Shown here piece after piece: positions 26,943 through 35,368 of a stretch of 64,000 nucleotides of DNA; positions within the stretch are counted from its first letter, which is position 1, and each line of letters starts with the position of its first letter. The position numbers and the translations under genes were made by a program. The notes beneath the pieces are model-generated. The model made no database searches. It had not been told where the DNA came from and saw only the letters and a program-made list of their open reading frames with translations. This stretch comes from Pannonibacter carbonis. GTDB lineage: Bacteria; Pseudomonadota; Alphaproteobacteria; Rhizobiales; Stappiaceae. The stretch is taken from NCBI RefSeq assembly GCF_003012935.1, contig NZ_PUDR01000009.1, positions 1-64,000 on the forward strand. The letters are read 5' to 3'.

Positions 26943-27416
26943 ATGACTGAAAATTCCACGGATCTGGATCGGATCGACCGCAAGATCCTCGGCGTGCTGC
27001 AGACCGACGGCCGCATCACCACCACCGATCTGGCCGACAAGGTCGGCCTGTCCTCGACTGCAACCGCCGATCGGATGAAACGGCTGATCCGCGATGGCTA
27101 CATCCTGCGCTTCACGGCGGAGCTGAATCCGCAGAAGCTCAATCTGTCGCTGCTGGTTTTCGTCGAGGTGAAGCTGGACAAGACGACGGCGGACGTCTTC
27201 GACGCCTTCGCCGCCGCCGTCTCGCGCTCTCCGGAGGTGCTGGAATGCCACATGGTGGCCGGTGGCTTCGATTATCTGGTGAAGAGCCGGGTGCGGGACA
27301 TGACGCATTACCGGCAGTTTCTCGCCGAGGTGATCCTCAACCTGCCCGGCGTGCGCGAAACCCACACCTATGCGGTGATGGAGGACGTGAAGGACACGCA
27401 CGTCCTTCCCATCTGA
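26943..27416 (+). CDS. putR: Lrp/AsnC-family regulator, probable activator of putA (PutR)
   Basis: The 157-residue protein has the Lrp layout: an N-terminal helix-turn-helix (DRIDRKILGVLQTDGRITTTDLADKVGLSSTATADRMKRL, residues ~9-48) and a C-terminal RAM effector domain (LLVFVEVKLDK, SPEVLECHMVAGGFDYLVK, FLAEVILNLPGV). It is transcribed divergently from putA across a 129-bp AT-rich gap, the classic alphaproteobacterial putR-putA arrangement in which proline activates putA through PutR. An AT-rich tract (26890-26935) is a suitable Lrp target. Confidence 0.92.
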   Translation: MTENSTDLDRIDRKILGVLQTDGRITTTDLADKVGLSSTATADRMKRLIRDGYILRFTAELNPQKLNLSLLVFVEVKLDKTTADVFDAFAAAVSRSPEVLECHMVAGGFDYLVKSRVRDMTHYRQFLAEVILNLPGVRETHTYAVMEDVKDTHVLPI

Positions 27417-27519
27417 CCTGGCCCATGCCAGCGTCACGGAGCTGTGTGTTGACCGTCATCGCAGCGCCAAGGCACGAAGACCTTTAGCAAATTTGAGAAA
27501 TGTTCCGGGAGTTGTTTCG

Positions 27520-28749
27520 ATGCAGGTGATCCGCCGCCAGTTTTTGCAAGGCCTTGCCACCGTCTCGCTCGTCGCGGTTCTGGCGACAGGCCCAAGCCTC
27601 GCGGCCGAGCCAGCAGACTGGGCCGGCATCAAGGAGGCCGCAAAGGGCCAGACGGTCTATTTCCACGCCTGGGGCGGCGAGCCGCGCATCAACGCCTACA
27701 TCGACTGGGTCGCCGGCGAGCTGAAGCAGCAGTATGGCGTGACACTGGAACACGTGAAGGTCGATGACACCGCCAATGTGGTCGCGCGGGTACTGGCCGA
27801 GAAGACCGCCGGCAAGACCAGCGGCGGCGCGGTGGATCTCGTCTGGATCAACGGCGAGAACTTCGCCGCCATGAAGCGCGAAGGCCTGCTGCAGGCCGAG
27901 GCCTGGGCCGAACGCCTGCCGAACTGGTCACTGGTCGATGTCGAGGGCAAGCCGACGGTGCGCAAGGATTTCACCGTCGCCACCGATGGCCTCGAAAGCC
28001 CCTGGGGCATGGCGAAGCTGGTGTTCATGCATGACAGCGCAAGACTGGCCGAACCCCCGGCCTCGCTTCAGGCGCTGGCCGAGTTTGCCAAGGCGAACCC
28101 GGGACGCTTCACCTATCCTCAGCCGCCCAACTTCCATGGCTCGACCTTCCTGAAACAGGCCTTGAGCGACCTTATCGACGACCGCGAAAAGCTGGCCCGT
28201 CCGGTCGACCCGGCGCGGTTCGAGGCCGATACGGCCGCGCTCTTCGCCTGGCTCGATGCCCTCCACCCGAACCTGTGGCGCGGCGGCAAGGCCTTCCCGC
28301 AGTCCGTCGCGGCCCTCCGGCAGCTGCTGGCCGATGGCGAGGTCGACATCGCCTTCAGCTTCAACCCCGGCGACGCCTCGGCCGCGATCGCCGCAGGTGA
28401 ACTGCCGGATACCGTCCGCAGTTTCGTGTTTGCTGGCGGCACCATCGGCAACAGCCATTTCGTCGCCATTCCGTTCAATGCCAACGCTCCGGCAGCTGCC
28501 AAGGTGCTCGCCAATTTCCTCTTGTCGCTCGAAGCGCAGGCACGCAAGGAAGACCCGGCGATCTGGGGCGATCCGACCGTGCTGAATGTCGCCGCGCTTG
28601 CCGATGCCGACAAGGCACGCTTCGCCGCCATTGATCTTGGGAAGGCCGGACTTTCTCCGTCCGCCCTCGGCCCGACACTTCCCGAACCGCATCCGAGCTG
28701 GATGGAGGCGCTGGAGGCCGCCTGGGCCAAACGCTACGGCGCACAATGA
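27520..28749 (+). CDS. ynjB: YnjB-type ABC transporter substrate-binding protein with Tat-like signal
   Basis: The 409-residue periplasmic protein matches the YnjB family (COG4134) with VYFHAWGGEPRINAYIDWVA, VDLVWINGENFAAMKREGLL and SPWGMAKLVFMHDSA. The N-terminus has a twin-arginine-like signal (VIRRQFLQGLATVSLVAVLA) ending at SLAAEPA, suggesting folded export. GGGAG precedes the ATG at 27520; the frame is open nine codons earlier. It is followed without a gap by permease and ATPase genes, giving a complete YnjBCD-type importer. The substrate of this family is not firmly known; thiamine-like or metal complexes have been proposed for relatives. Confidence 0.88.
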   Translation: MQVIRRQFLQGLATVSLVAVLATGPSLAAEPADWAGIKEAAKGQTVYFHAWGGEPRINAYIDWVAGELKQQYGVTLEHVKVDDTANVVARVLAEKTAGKTSGGAVDLVWINGENFAAMKREGLLQAEAWAERLPNWSLVDVEGKPTVRKDFTVATDGLESPWGMAKLVFMHDSARLAEPPASLQALAEFAKANPGRFTYPQPPNFHGSTFLKQALSDLIDDREKLARPVDPARFEADTAALFAWLDALHPNLWRGGKAFPQSVAALRQLLADGEVDIAFSFNPGDASAAIAAGELPDTVRSFVFAGGTIGNSHFVAIPFNANAPAAAKVLANFLLSLEAQARKEDPAIWGDPTVLNVAALADADKARFAAIDLGKAGLSPSALGPTLPEPHPSWMEALEAAWAKRYGAQ

Positions 28750-28759
28750 GCCAGTCACC

Positions 28760-30466
28760 TTGACGCCGGCGGCTCTACGTCCCGCAACACTGGCAATTGC
28801 CGTGTTTCTGGTTGGCCCGGTTGCCGCAGGCCTCATCGGGACCGCCCTGCCGGCGTTGGGCTATCTGCCGGCTGCCGGGGCCAGGGAGATGTCTCTGACG
28901 CCCGTGTCCATGCTGATGGAAACACCGGGTCTCAGCCGTTCGGTGTTGCTCAGTCTCGGCAGCGGCCTTGCCGCCACAGCTTTGTCGCTGCTGCTGGTGT
29001 TCCTGCTGCTGGCAGGGTGGATGAACAGCCCTGTCTTTAGGGTATTGCGCCGTTTGCTGGCGCCACTTCTGTCGGTTCCCCATGCTGCGGCGGCTTTGGG
29101 CCTTGCCCTCGTCATCGCACCGTCCGGCCTGCTGGTGCGTCTTGCTGCGCCTTTCAGTCCGGCGCTCGACCGGCCGCCGGACTGGCTGATCCTGCAGGAT
29201 CCCTTCGCCCTGTCCCTGACGCTTGGTCTCGTCATCAAAGAAGTGCCGTTTCTGTTGCTGATGGCGCTGGCCGCCCTGCATCAGGTTGATGCCTTGCCGC
29301 GCGTGCGCCTGTCAGAAAGTCTTGGCTATGGCCGCATCGCCGCCTTTACTTATGCCGTCGCTCCGCAGCTCTACTGGCAAATACGGTTGCCGGTTCTGGC
29401 CGTTTTGGCGTTTTCGACGTCTGTCGTGGACATGGCGCTGATCCTGGGGCCAGGTCTGCCAGCAACCCTGTCCGTTCGTGTCGCCGGCTGGATGGGAGAT
29501 CCGGATCTTCTCATCCGCATGAAAGGCGCAGCAGCAGCTCTGCTGCAGCTCGGGGTCAGCGGCTTTGCGGTGCTTGTCTGGATCGCCGGCGAGCGGCTGA
29601 CCAGCAATCTGGTTCGGTACATGGCAACTGGCGGTTGCCGCCTGTCGTCAGACCGGACCGTGCGAGCGCTGAGCCTTGTCTGGATCTATATCCTCGTGGC
29701 TCTTGCCGTTGCCTCGCTGAGCGTGCTGGCCCTGTGGTCGGTTGCCGGAACCTGGCATTATCCCGACGTTCTTCCGCGCAGATGGACCGTGCAGTCATGG
29801 CTCCTGGCCGGCTCAGATCTGACCAGATCGGTCTCCACGACGTTGGTTCTCGGGCTGTCGGTCAGTCTGGTGGCAGCAGTCGTTGTCGTGGCGATGTTGC
29901 AGGAGGGCGTCCGGGCTCGGGGGCAACCGGTTCTTCGCCATGGCGGTGCCTGGATGTCGGCGCTTGTGTTCCTGCCGCTGCTCGTGCCGCAGGTGGCCTT
30001 CCTGTTTGGCTTGCAGGTCTTGTTCCTGCAAGCTGGCCTGGACGGCAGCTGGTGGGCCGTTGCCCTATCGCATCTGGTGTTCGTTCTGCCCTATGTCATC
30101 TTGTCACTTGCAGGCCCCTGGGCGGCCCTCGATCCGCGATATCGGCTGCTGGCGCTCAGTCTTGGTGCAAGTGAAGCCAAGGTGTTCTGGCGCATCCGCC
30201 TGCCGCTGATGCTCCCAGCGCTTGCCACGGCGGTCGCGCTCGGCCTTGCGGTGTCGGTTAGCCAGTATCTGCCGACGCTTCTGGTGGGCGGTGGCCGGGT
30301 GGTGACGGTCACCACCGAGGCAGTGGCTCTGGCCAGCGGTGGCAGCAGGCCGCTGATCGCGGTGCATGCGCTGGCGCAAATCGTCTTGCCCTTCGCCGGC
30401 TTTGCCGCCGCAGCGCTCCTGCCGCGCCTGCTGGTGCCTCGGCTTTATTCCGGGACGTTTTCATGA
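28760..30466 (+). CDS. ynjC: YnjC-type ABC transporter permease (two fused permease halves)
   Basis: The ~568-residue protein has about twelve membrane helices in two homologous halves, each with a binding-protein-dependent transport motif. Examples are ESLGYGRIAAFTYAVAPQLYWQIRLP (about residue 185) and LSLGASEAKVFWRIRLPLMLP in the second half. This is the fused FbpB/YnjC architecture. The start is uncertain. No ATG or GTG lies in frame near the end of ynjB, and TTG at 28760 gives a sensible N-terminus but has no obvious Shine-Dalgarno; coupling to ynjB would help. Confidence 0.87.
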   Translation: MTPAALRPATLAIAVFLVGPVAAGLIGTALPALGYLPAAGAREMSLTPVSMLMETPGLSRSVLLSLGSGLAATALSLLLVFLLLAGWMNSPVFRVLRRLLAPLLSVPHAAAALGLALVIAPSGLLVRLAAPFSPALDRPPDWLILQDPFALSLTLGLVIKEVPFLLLMALAALHQVDALPRVRLSESLGYGRIAAFTYAVAPQLYWQIRLPVLAVLAFSTSVVDMALILGPGLPATLSVRVAGWMGDPDLLIRMKGAAAALLQLGVSGFAVLVWIAGERLTSNLVRYMATGGCRLSSDRTVRALSLVWIYILVALAVASLSVLALWSVAGTWHYPDVLPRRWTVQSWLLAGSDLTRSVSTTLVLGLSVSLVAAVVVVAMLQEGVRARGQPVLRHGGAWMSALVFLPLLVPQVAFLFGLQVLFLQAGLDGSWWAVALSHLVFVLPYVILSLAGPWAALDPRYRLLALSLGASEAKVFWRIRLPLMLPALATAVALGLAVSVSQYLPTLLVGGGRVVTVTTEAVALASGGSRPLIAVHALAQIVLPFAGFAAAALLPRLLVPRLYSGTFS

Positions 30467-31113
30467 GCCCTCTTCGCCCTTCTTCCGGTTTGGCCCTGCA
30501 ATCGTTGCGGCTGCGGCTCAATGGCCGCGTCCTGGTTTCACTCGACGCGCAGGTTGCCCAAGGCACTGTGCTCACGGTGATGGGCATGTCAGGCAGTGGT
30601 AAGTCGAGCCTGCTGGCAGCGCTTGCAGGGTTTGTGGCCGCGCCGTTTCAGGTCGAGGGCAGGATCATTCTCGCCGGGCGCGATGTCACGGACCAGCCGC
30701 CTCAACTCCGGCGCATGGGTCTGATGTTTCAGCATTCCCTGCTGTTTCCGCATCTGAGTGTCGGCGAGAACCTGCTGTTCGCCCTGCCACCGGGCGGTTC
30801 ACGCCACGACCGGCGCGAAAGGATCACGATGGCCCTGACGGAAGCCGGACTGGACGGGTTCTTTACGCGCCATCCGCAGACCCTGTCCGGTGGCCAGCAA
30901 TCGCGGGTGGCCCTGATCCGGGTGTTGCTGTCGGCGCCACAAGCACTCTTGCTGGACGAGCCGTTTTCAAGCCTTGATGCAAGTACCCGCGACACCATGC
31001 GGTGCCTTGTCTTTGAGGCAGCCCGCACCGCCGGGCTGCCTGTTGTGCTTGTCACCCATGACCCGCAGGATGCGGCGGCAGCGGGTGGGCAAATCGTCTC
31101 GCTGGACCCGTAA
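30463..31113 (+). CDS. ynjD: YnjD-type ABC transporter ATP-binding protein
   Basis: The 216-residue ATPase of the YnjBCD importer has Walker A GMSGSGKSSLL (about residues 41-51), Q-loop MFQHSLLFPHLSVGENL, signature LSGGQQSRVALIR, Walker B ALLLDEPFSSLD and the switch His in VLVTHDPQDA. Its ATG overlaps the permease stop (ATGA). The 3' end is 5 bases from the convergent bfr stop. The protein is short, consisting of the nucleotide-binding domain without a regulatory extension. Confidence 0.93.
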   Translation: MSPLRPSSGLALQSLRLRLNGRVLVSLDAQVAQGTVLTVMGMSGSGKSSLLAALAGFVAAPFQVEGRIILAGRDVTDQPPQLRRMGLMFQHSLLFPHLSVGENLLFALPPGGSRHDRRERITMALTEAGLDGFFTRHPQTLSGGQQSRVALIRVLLSAPQALLLDEPFSSLDASTRDTMRCLVFEAARTAGLPVVLVTHDPQDAAAAGGQIVSLDP

Positions 31114-31118
31114 GCCGG

Positions 31119-31604
31119 CTACTCCGATGCGTCGGCCGGATCGGCCTGCAGCATGCCGTAACGCTCGATACCAATGCGGGATAGCAGTTCCAGTTGGGAC
31201 TCGAGGAAGTCGATATGGCCTTCCTCATCGGCCATCAGCGTCTCGAAAAGCTTCATGGTGACATAGTCGCCGGCTTCCAGGCAGATCTCGCGTGCTTCCT
31301 TGTAGAGCGCCCGAGCGGAATATTCTCCGGCCAGGTCGCACTCGATCACTTCCTTCAGCGACTGCCCGATGCGCAAGGGATCCAGCATCTGCAGGTTGGG
31401 ATGGCCTTCAAGGAAAATGATGCGGTCGATCAGCTGGTCCGCGTGCTGCATCTCCTCGATGGATTCCTCGCGTTCCTTCTTGGCCAGTTTGCTGAAGCCC
31501 CAGTCCGCAAGCAGGCGATAGTGCAGCCAGTACTGATTGACGGCGGTCAACTCGTGGCGCAGCGCCCGGTTGAGGTATTCGATAACTTTGACATCACCCT
31601 TCAT
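31119..31604 (-). CDS. bfr: Bacterioferritin
   Basis: Bfr (161 residues) forms a 24-subunit shell that stores iron as ferric mineral. All ferroxidase ligands are in the standard places (Glu18, Glu51, His54, Glu94, Glu127, His130), and the haem-binding Met52 is present, so it should bind haem at the subunit interfaces. A ribosome binding site GGGAG lies upstream of the ATG at 31604. It lies 72 bp downstream of bfd on the same strand, so iron storage and release genes are probably cotranscribed. Confidence 0.97.
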   Translation of the reverse strand: MKGDVKVIEYLNRALRHELTAVNQYWLHYRLLADWGFSKLAKKEREESIEEMQHADQLIDRIIFLEGHPNLQMLDPLRIGQSLKEVIECDLAGEYSARALYKEAREICLEAGDYVTMKLFETLMADEEGHIDFLESQLELLSRIGIERYGMLQADPADASE

Positions 31605-31676
31605 GACTGTATCTCCCTCATTTAAGTCTTTGAGATGGAGCGCAAAGCAGTCGCCCTATCCTGTTGCCGCGCGTTG

Positions 31677-31874
31677 TCACGTCTTGCCGTCGTTTGGCAT
31701 GTCGTGAATGATATCGATGACATTCGGGAAGCATCCGCCGCAGCGCGGCCGGCAGCCGAGCTTGCGGAAAACCGCACCCGGCGTCGGCAGGCGCGCGTCA
31801 GGGTCCGACCGCATTTCCTCGGCGGCCTCACGCAGCTGTTTGTCGGACAGGACATTGCAGGAGCAGATGATCAT
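31677..31874 (-). CDS. bfd: Bacterioferritin-associated ferredoxin
   Basis: Bfd is a 65-residue [2Fe-2S] protein that docks on bacterioferritin and delivers electrons to release stored iron. The cluster ligands Cys4, Cys6, and the C-terminal pair within CRPRCGGC (Cys41, Cys45, Cys48) are present; Cys45 is one more than the four usually needed. The gene lies immediately upstream of bfr on the same strand, the common arrangement. It is expressed under iron limitation in other bacteria. The 150-bp gap to the divergent SDR gene contains a short AAACTAAAGTTT palindrome, possibly regulatory. Confidence 0.92.
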   Translation of the reverse strand: MIICSCNVLSDKQLREAAEEMRSDPDARLPTPGAVFRKLGCRPRCGGCFPNVIDIIHDMPNDGKT

Positions 31875-31956
31875 CGTCTTGTCTTGTTTTCCGCCGCACC
31901 CTTGCGCCGTGCTTCATCCGGGGCCAAGTCTGTCATGGAACGGACGGGCGGCATAA

Positions 31957-31968
31957 ACTAAAGTTTCT
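31957..31968. promoter_or_regulatory. 12-bp palindrome between bfd and SDR gene
   Basis: AAACTAAAGTTT has 5-bp complementary arms and sits in the divergent promoter region of bfd and the SDR gene. It does not match IRO or ICE iron boxes well, so the binding protein is unknown. Confidence 0.3.
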
Positions 31969-32025
31969 TTCACGAGTCAACTTTTCCCCATCAAGGCCAC
32001 ACGAACTCGGGCCGGAAAGCACATC

Positions 32026-32799
32026 ATGAGCCAGTTGCAGCAGCCGGACAGCCCGGCGGTAGACGCACGTCCAGCCATCGTTCTCACGGGTGCCAGTCGT
32101 GGCATCGGTCATGCGACCGTCAAGAAGTTTTCCGCCGAGGGCTGGCGTGTCATCACCTGCTCGCGCCACGCCTTTTCCACCCGCTGCCCCTGGCCTTCCG
32201 GTCCGGAGGATCACATCCAGATCGATCTGTCGGATCCTGAAAACCTCGGTTATGCCGTGCAGGAAATCCGCCGTCGGCTGGAGCCGAACGGGTCGAAACT
32301 CCATGCGCTTGTCAACAATGCCGGCATCAGCCCGAAGGATGACGGCGGACAGCGCCTCGACAGCCTGTCGACGCCAATGCACATCTGGCGGCATGTGTTC
32401 CAGGTCAACTTCTTTGCCCCGATCATGCTGGCCCGTGGCCTGTTCAAGGAATTGGAAACCGCGCGAGGCTCGATCGTCAATGTGACCTCGATTGCCGGCA
32501 TGCGGGTTCATCCCTTTGCCGGAACGGCCTACGCGACGTCCAAGGCAGCCCTTGCGGCCCTGACACGCGAGATGGCCGCTGATTTCGGCCCGCATGGCAT
32601 TCGTGTCAATGCAATCGCGCCGGGCGAGATCGACACCTCGATCCTGTCTCCGGGGACTGAGAAACTGATCGACGCCATCCCCTTGCGCCGCCTTGGTCAG
32701 CCGGACGAGGTTGCCGAGACCATCCACTTCCTTTGCACGGCGCCCTCCTCCTACGTGACAGGCTCGGAGATCCATATCAACGGCGGTCAGCATGTCTGA
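32026..32799 (+). CDS. Short-chain dehydrogenase/reductase
   Basis: The 257-residue classical SDR has the cofactor-binding TGASRGIG (residues ~21-28), NNAG (about 95-98), the catalytic Ser in VNVTSIAG and YATSK (Tyr-x-x-x-Lys) with the downstream IAPGEIDT and the C-terminal GSEIHINGGQHV. This resembles FabG-like NAD(P)H-dependent oxidoreductases. The substrate is unknown. It is transcribed divergently from bfd; no operon partner follows. The basic residue after the glycine motif (SRHAF) suggests NADP preference, as inference. Confidence 0.88.
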   Translation: MSQLQQPDSPAVDARPAIVLTGASRGIGHATVKKFSAEGWRVITCSRHAFSTRCPWPSGPEDHIQIDLSDPENLGYAVQEIRRRLEPNGSKLHALVNNAGISPKDDGGQRLDSLSTPMHIWRHVFQVNFFAPIMLARGLFKELETARGSIVNVTSIAGMRVHPFAGTAYATSKAALAALTREMAADFGPHGIRVNAIAPGEIDTSILSPGTEKLIDAIPLRRLGQPDEVAETIHFLCTAPSSYVTGSEIHINGGQHV

Positions 32800-33003
32800 T
32801 TGGTTGGAGATCGGTCGGAGATGCCGGAACGGATTGATACACGGCACGGCGAAGCGATAGTGAGGACGAATCAGGTTGAGCGGCAGGACGGCCTTCATCT
32901 GGTTCTCGTTGCGGCAGTTTCATCCGGGCGCAACACGCGCTGATTGCTGCGCAGCCAATGGCAGCCGCAGGGTACAAAAAATCAACAAAAACTGACCAGT
33001 GAA

Positions 33004-33029
33004 ACCGGTTTAGGGAAGGCTTAACCGGT
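33004..33029. promoter_or_regulatory. Inverted repeat ACCGGTT-N12-AACCGGT with near-CtrA site
   Basis: ACCGGTT (33004-33010) and AACCGGT (33023-33029) are exact inverted arms 44 bases upstream of chemoreceptor 2. Within the same stretch TTAG-N7-TTAAC (33010-33025) differs by one base from a CtrA full site. Either could control the chemoreceptor gene. Confidence 0.4.
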
Positions 33030-33072
33030 CAGGGCTGCAAACTCCCCTGAGGCTGCAATTGGGGATCGCAGA

Positions 33073-34770
33073 ATGAATTTGACCCAACGTAAAATTTCAA
33101 TTGGTTATCGGCTCTATGGATTGCTCGTCCTGTTTGCGCTCGGACTGGCTGGTCTGATCGCGGTTGAGTCCTGGCGCCAGTCCCATGCCTTGACGGCGTT
33201 GAAGCAGGCAGAGTTGCGCAGCCTGACTGAAACAGCCGTAGGCGTTCTGGCTGACCACTACAAGATGGCCCAGGACGGCAAGCTGACCGCAGACGAGGCA
33301 AAGAAACGAGCTTTCGATGTTTTGCGTGCCATGCGCTATGGTGGCGGCAACTATTTTGTCGTGCAGAGCATGGCGGCGGGCTACCCCGTTGTGATGCATC
33401 CGGCGCGTCCGGATCTGGTCGGCACGGACCAGACGACGCTTGCCGATGCCAATGGCAAGCTGTTTGCCAAGGAAATGGGAGACATTGCCCAACGGGCCGG
33501 CAAGGGCACCGTGCAGTATGTCTGGCCGAAGGCCGGCAGTGAGGCTCCCGTTGGCAAGATCTCCTATTTCGAGGCGTTCCGGCCCTGGAACATGTTTGTC
33601 CTGACCGGCGTCTATATGGACGACCTTTCGGCAATTTTCTGGGCTGATTTCCAGACGCGTCTGGGTCTCGGGCTTGGTCTTCTGGCGATTTTGGCCGTCG
33701 TTGCCGGACTGATCGTACGCTCGATCACGACACCATTGAAGTCGCTTCAGGGTGCGATGCTGGATCTTGCTGAAGGGCAGGTCGATGTCGCAATCCCGGG
33801 GCTTGAACGCGGTGACGAGATCGGCGACATGAGCCGCACCGTTGCCGTCTTCCAGACCAACGCCCGCGAACGCAACCATCTTCAGGATGAGCAGGCGCTC
33901 GAGCAGAAAGCGCAACACGACCGCCAGATCCAGATCGAATCGGCGGTGACCGAGTTCCGCTCCACGGTTGATGCGCTTCTGTCGGCCGTCGCCCAGAGCA
34001 CCCATGAAATGGAAACGACCGCCGGAACGCTGTCGAACATTGCAAAGGCGTCTTCGGAACGCACCTCTACGGCGGCCAGTGCGTCAAGCGAAGCGTCGAG
34101 CAACGTCCAGTCGGTGGCCAGCGCTGCCGAAGAACTCTCTGCCTCCATTGCCGAGATCAGCGGTCAGGTCGCCCGGACCAGCCAGATCGTTGCCAAGGCA
34201 ACCCAGAGCACCCTGGTGACAAACCAGAAGGTCTCGTCGCTCGCATTGGCTGCCAACAAGATCGGCGAAGTGGTTACCCTGATCCAGGCGATAGCCGAGC
34301 AGACCAACCTGCTGGCTTTGAATGCCACCATTGAAGCTGCTCGCGCCGGAGATGCAGGGCGGGGCTTTGCGGTCGTCGCGGCAGAGGTCAAGGAACTGGC
34401 CAACCAGACCTCGAAGGCGACCGAGGAAATCGGTTCGCAGATCTCGGCAATCCAGGCTTCCACCGGTGAGGCCGTGCAGGCGATCCAGGGAATTGCCTCG
34501 ACCATGCAGACGGTCGATGGCTACACCACCGAGATCGCAGCTTCTGTGGAACAGCAAGGCGCGGCCACCAACGAGATCAGCCACAACGTGCAGCAGGCAA
34601 CGCGCGGCACGATGGAGGTCTCGGAGGATATTCACAGCCTCGCAGCTTCGGTGAACCAGACCAGCGAGGCGGCAGGCCAGGTTCTGGGCGCATCCGGGCG
34701 TGTCAGCGACCAGACCGAGCGTCTGCGTGCCGCTTTTGACCGCTTTGTCACGACTGTTGCCGCAGCCTGA
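33073..34770 (+). CDS. Methyl-accepting chemotaxis protein 2 (single-Cache sensor)
   Basis: The 565-residue receptor has an N-terminal membrane helix (about 13-28). A periplasmic single-Cache domain (sCache_2 type) follows, with [15 protein letters not shown] and the [12 protein letters not shown] ligand-site region, then a second membrane helix (about 200-217). A HAMP domain with [20 protein letters not shown] and [16 protein letters not shown] is followed by the signalling coiled coil with tip [19 protein letters not shown]. It should sense a small organic ligand in the periplasm. A terminator follows 24 bases after the stop. Confidence 0.95.
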   Translation: MNLTQRKISIGYRLYGLLVLFALGLAGLIAVESWRQSHALTALKQAELRSLTETAVGVLADHYKMAQDGKLTADEAKKRAFDVLRAMRYGGGNYFVVQSMAAGYPVVMHPARPDLVGTDQTTLADANGKLFAKEMGDIAQRAGKGTVQYVWPKAGSEAPVGKISYFEAFRPWNMFVLTGVYMDDLSAIFWADFQTRLGLGLGLLAILAVVAGLIVRSITTPLKSLQGAMLDLAEGQVDVAIPGLERGDEIGDMSRTVAVFQTNARERNHLQDEQALEQKAQHDRQIQIESAVTEFRSTVDALLSAVAQSTHEMETTAGTLSNIAKASSERTSTAASASSEASSNVQSVASAAEELSASIAEISGQVARTSQIVAKATQSTLVTNQKVSSLALAANKIGEVVTLIQAIAEQTNLLALNATIEAARAGDAGRGFAVVAAEVKELANQTSKATEEIGSQISAIQASTGEAVQAIQGIASTMQTVDGYTTEIAASVEQQGAATNEISHNVQQATRGTMEVSEDIHSLAASVNQTSEAAGQVLGASGRVSDQTERLRAAFDRFVTTVAAA

Positions 34771-34794
34771 CACCGGCGGTCTTGCGTCGAGACC

Positions 34795-34818
34795 AAGGGG
34801 GCCTCGCGGCCCCCTTTT
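34795..34818 (+). terminator. Rho-independent terminator after chemoreceptor 2
   Basis: GGGGGCC (34797-34803) pairs perfectly with GGCCCCC (34808-34814) around TCGC and is followed by TTTT. A near copy follows at 35002. Confidence 0.88.
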
Positions 34819-34847
34819 ACTTGATGACAAATCTCGACCTCACCGAG

Positions 34848-34976
34848 GTCATCCCGGCCAAGCGCAGCGCAGAGCCGGGACCGGAGAGTCGAGGTCTCTA
34901 TAATTCAATGAGTTAAACCCCGTATAGACCTTGGCTCTCCGGTCCCGGATCTCCGCTTCGCTGCGTCCGGGATGAC
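34848..34976. repeat. Palindromic intergenic repeat, copy 1 (129 bp)
   Basis: Imperfect long palindrome starting GTCATCCCGG and ending CCGGGATGAC. The two arms differ: the left has GCAGAGCCGGGACCGGAGAG and the right, reversed, has GGAGATCCGGGACCGGAGAG. The loop contains TTCAATGAGTTAAA. A second copy at 62470 has the arms swapped and the loop reversed, so the element has a direction. Confidence 0.85.
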
Positions 34977-35001
34977 CAAACAGGGTTTGGCAGCAGTTTG
35001 A

Positions 35002-35025
35002 GGGGGCCTCTTGGTCCCCTTTTTT
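35002..35025 (+). terminator. Second terminator-like hairpin, near copy of 34795
   Basis: GGGGGCC-TCTT-GGTCCCC followed by TTTTTT resembles the terminator at 34795 in stem, loop and T-run. The palindromic repeat lies between the two. Confidence 0.75.
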
Positions 35026-35368
35026 ATTGCCCGGGGGATGGACCAGCTGAAATTTATTTCATCGCGAAGCGCAAAAAGTGAAGCGCGGCAAGGCAATAAC
35101 ACCCCAGCGTCAGATCTTGCTGCGGTGCGGTACGAAGTCTGTGGGGGGCAGAGTTTCATTCCCTTGCGGGCGCTACGTAATCCGCGGACATCGGTAAATA
35201 CTCGTCTGTCAAAAATAACATTGAAAGCAAGAATAGCCGTCAAAATAATGAAAGCAGAATGTTGCTTCAGTCTTGGAGAGTCCTTCTGAAAATATACAGG
35301 GCATTAATCTAATGATGCGAGGGGTGGTTGCAATTCGCGCCGCAAATTCAACTTGGAAAGATGCTCTG

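Larger units (their letters stand above)
34771..35368. other. 598-bp intergenic region between chemoreceptors 2 and 3
   Basis: It contains the terminator at 34795, the palindromic repeat at 34848-34976, a second similar terminator at 35002, and then about 340 bp of AT-richer DNA (35030-35368) that should hold the promoter of chemoreceptor 3. Short open frames in the latter part resemble nothing I know. Confidence 0.6.

Noticed and set aside
31875-32025. IRO or Irr box in front of bfd
   Set aside because: No TGA-N9-TCA or TTTAGAA dyad is present. Only a short AAACTAAAGTTT palindrome was found and its match to iron boxes is poor.
34985-35289. Open frames in the AT-rich stretch before chemoreceptor 3
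   Set aside because: Overlapping frames on both strands with no domain similarity and no ribosome binding sites; most likely untranslated promoter DNA.
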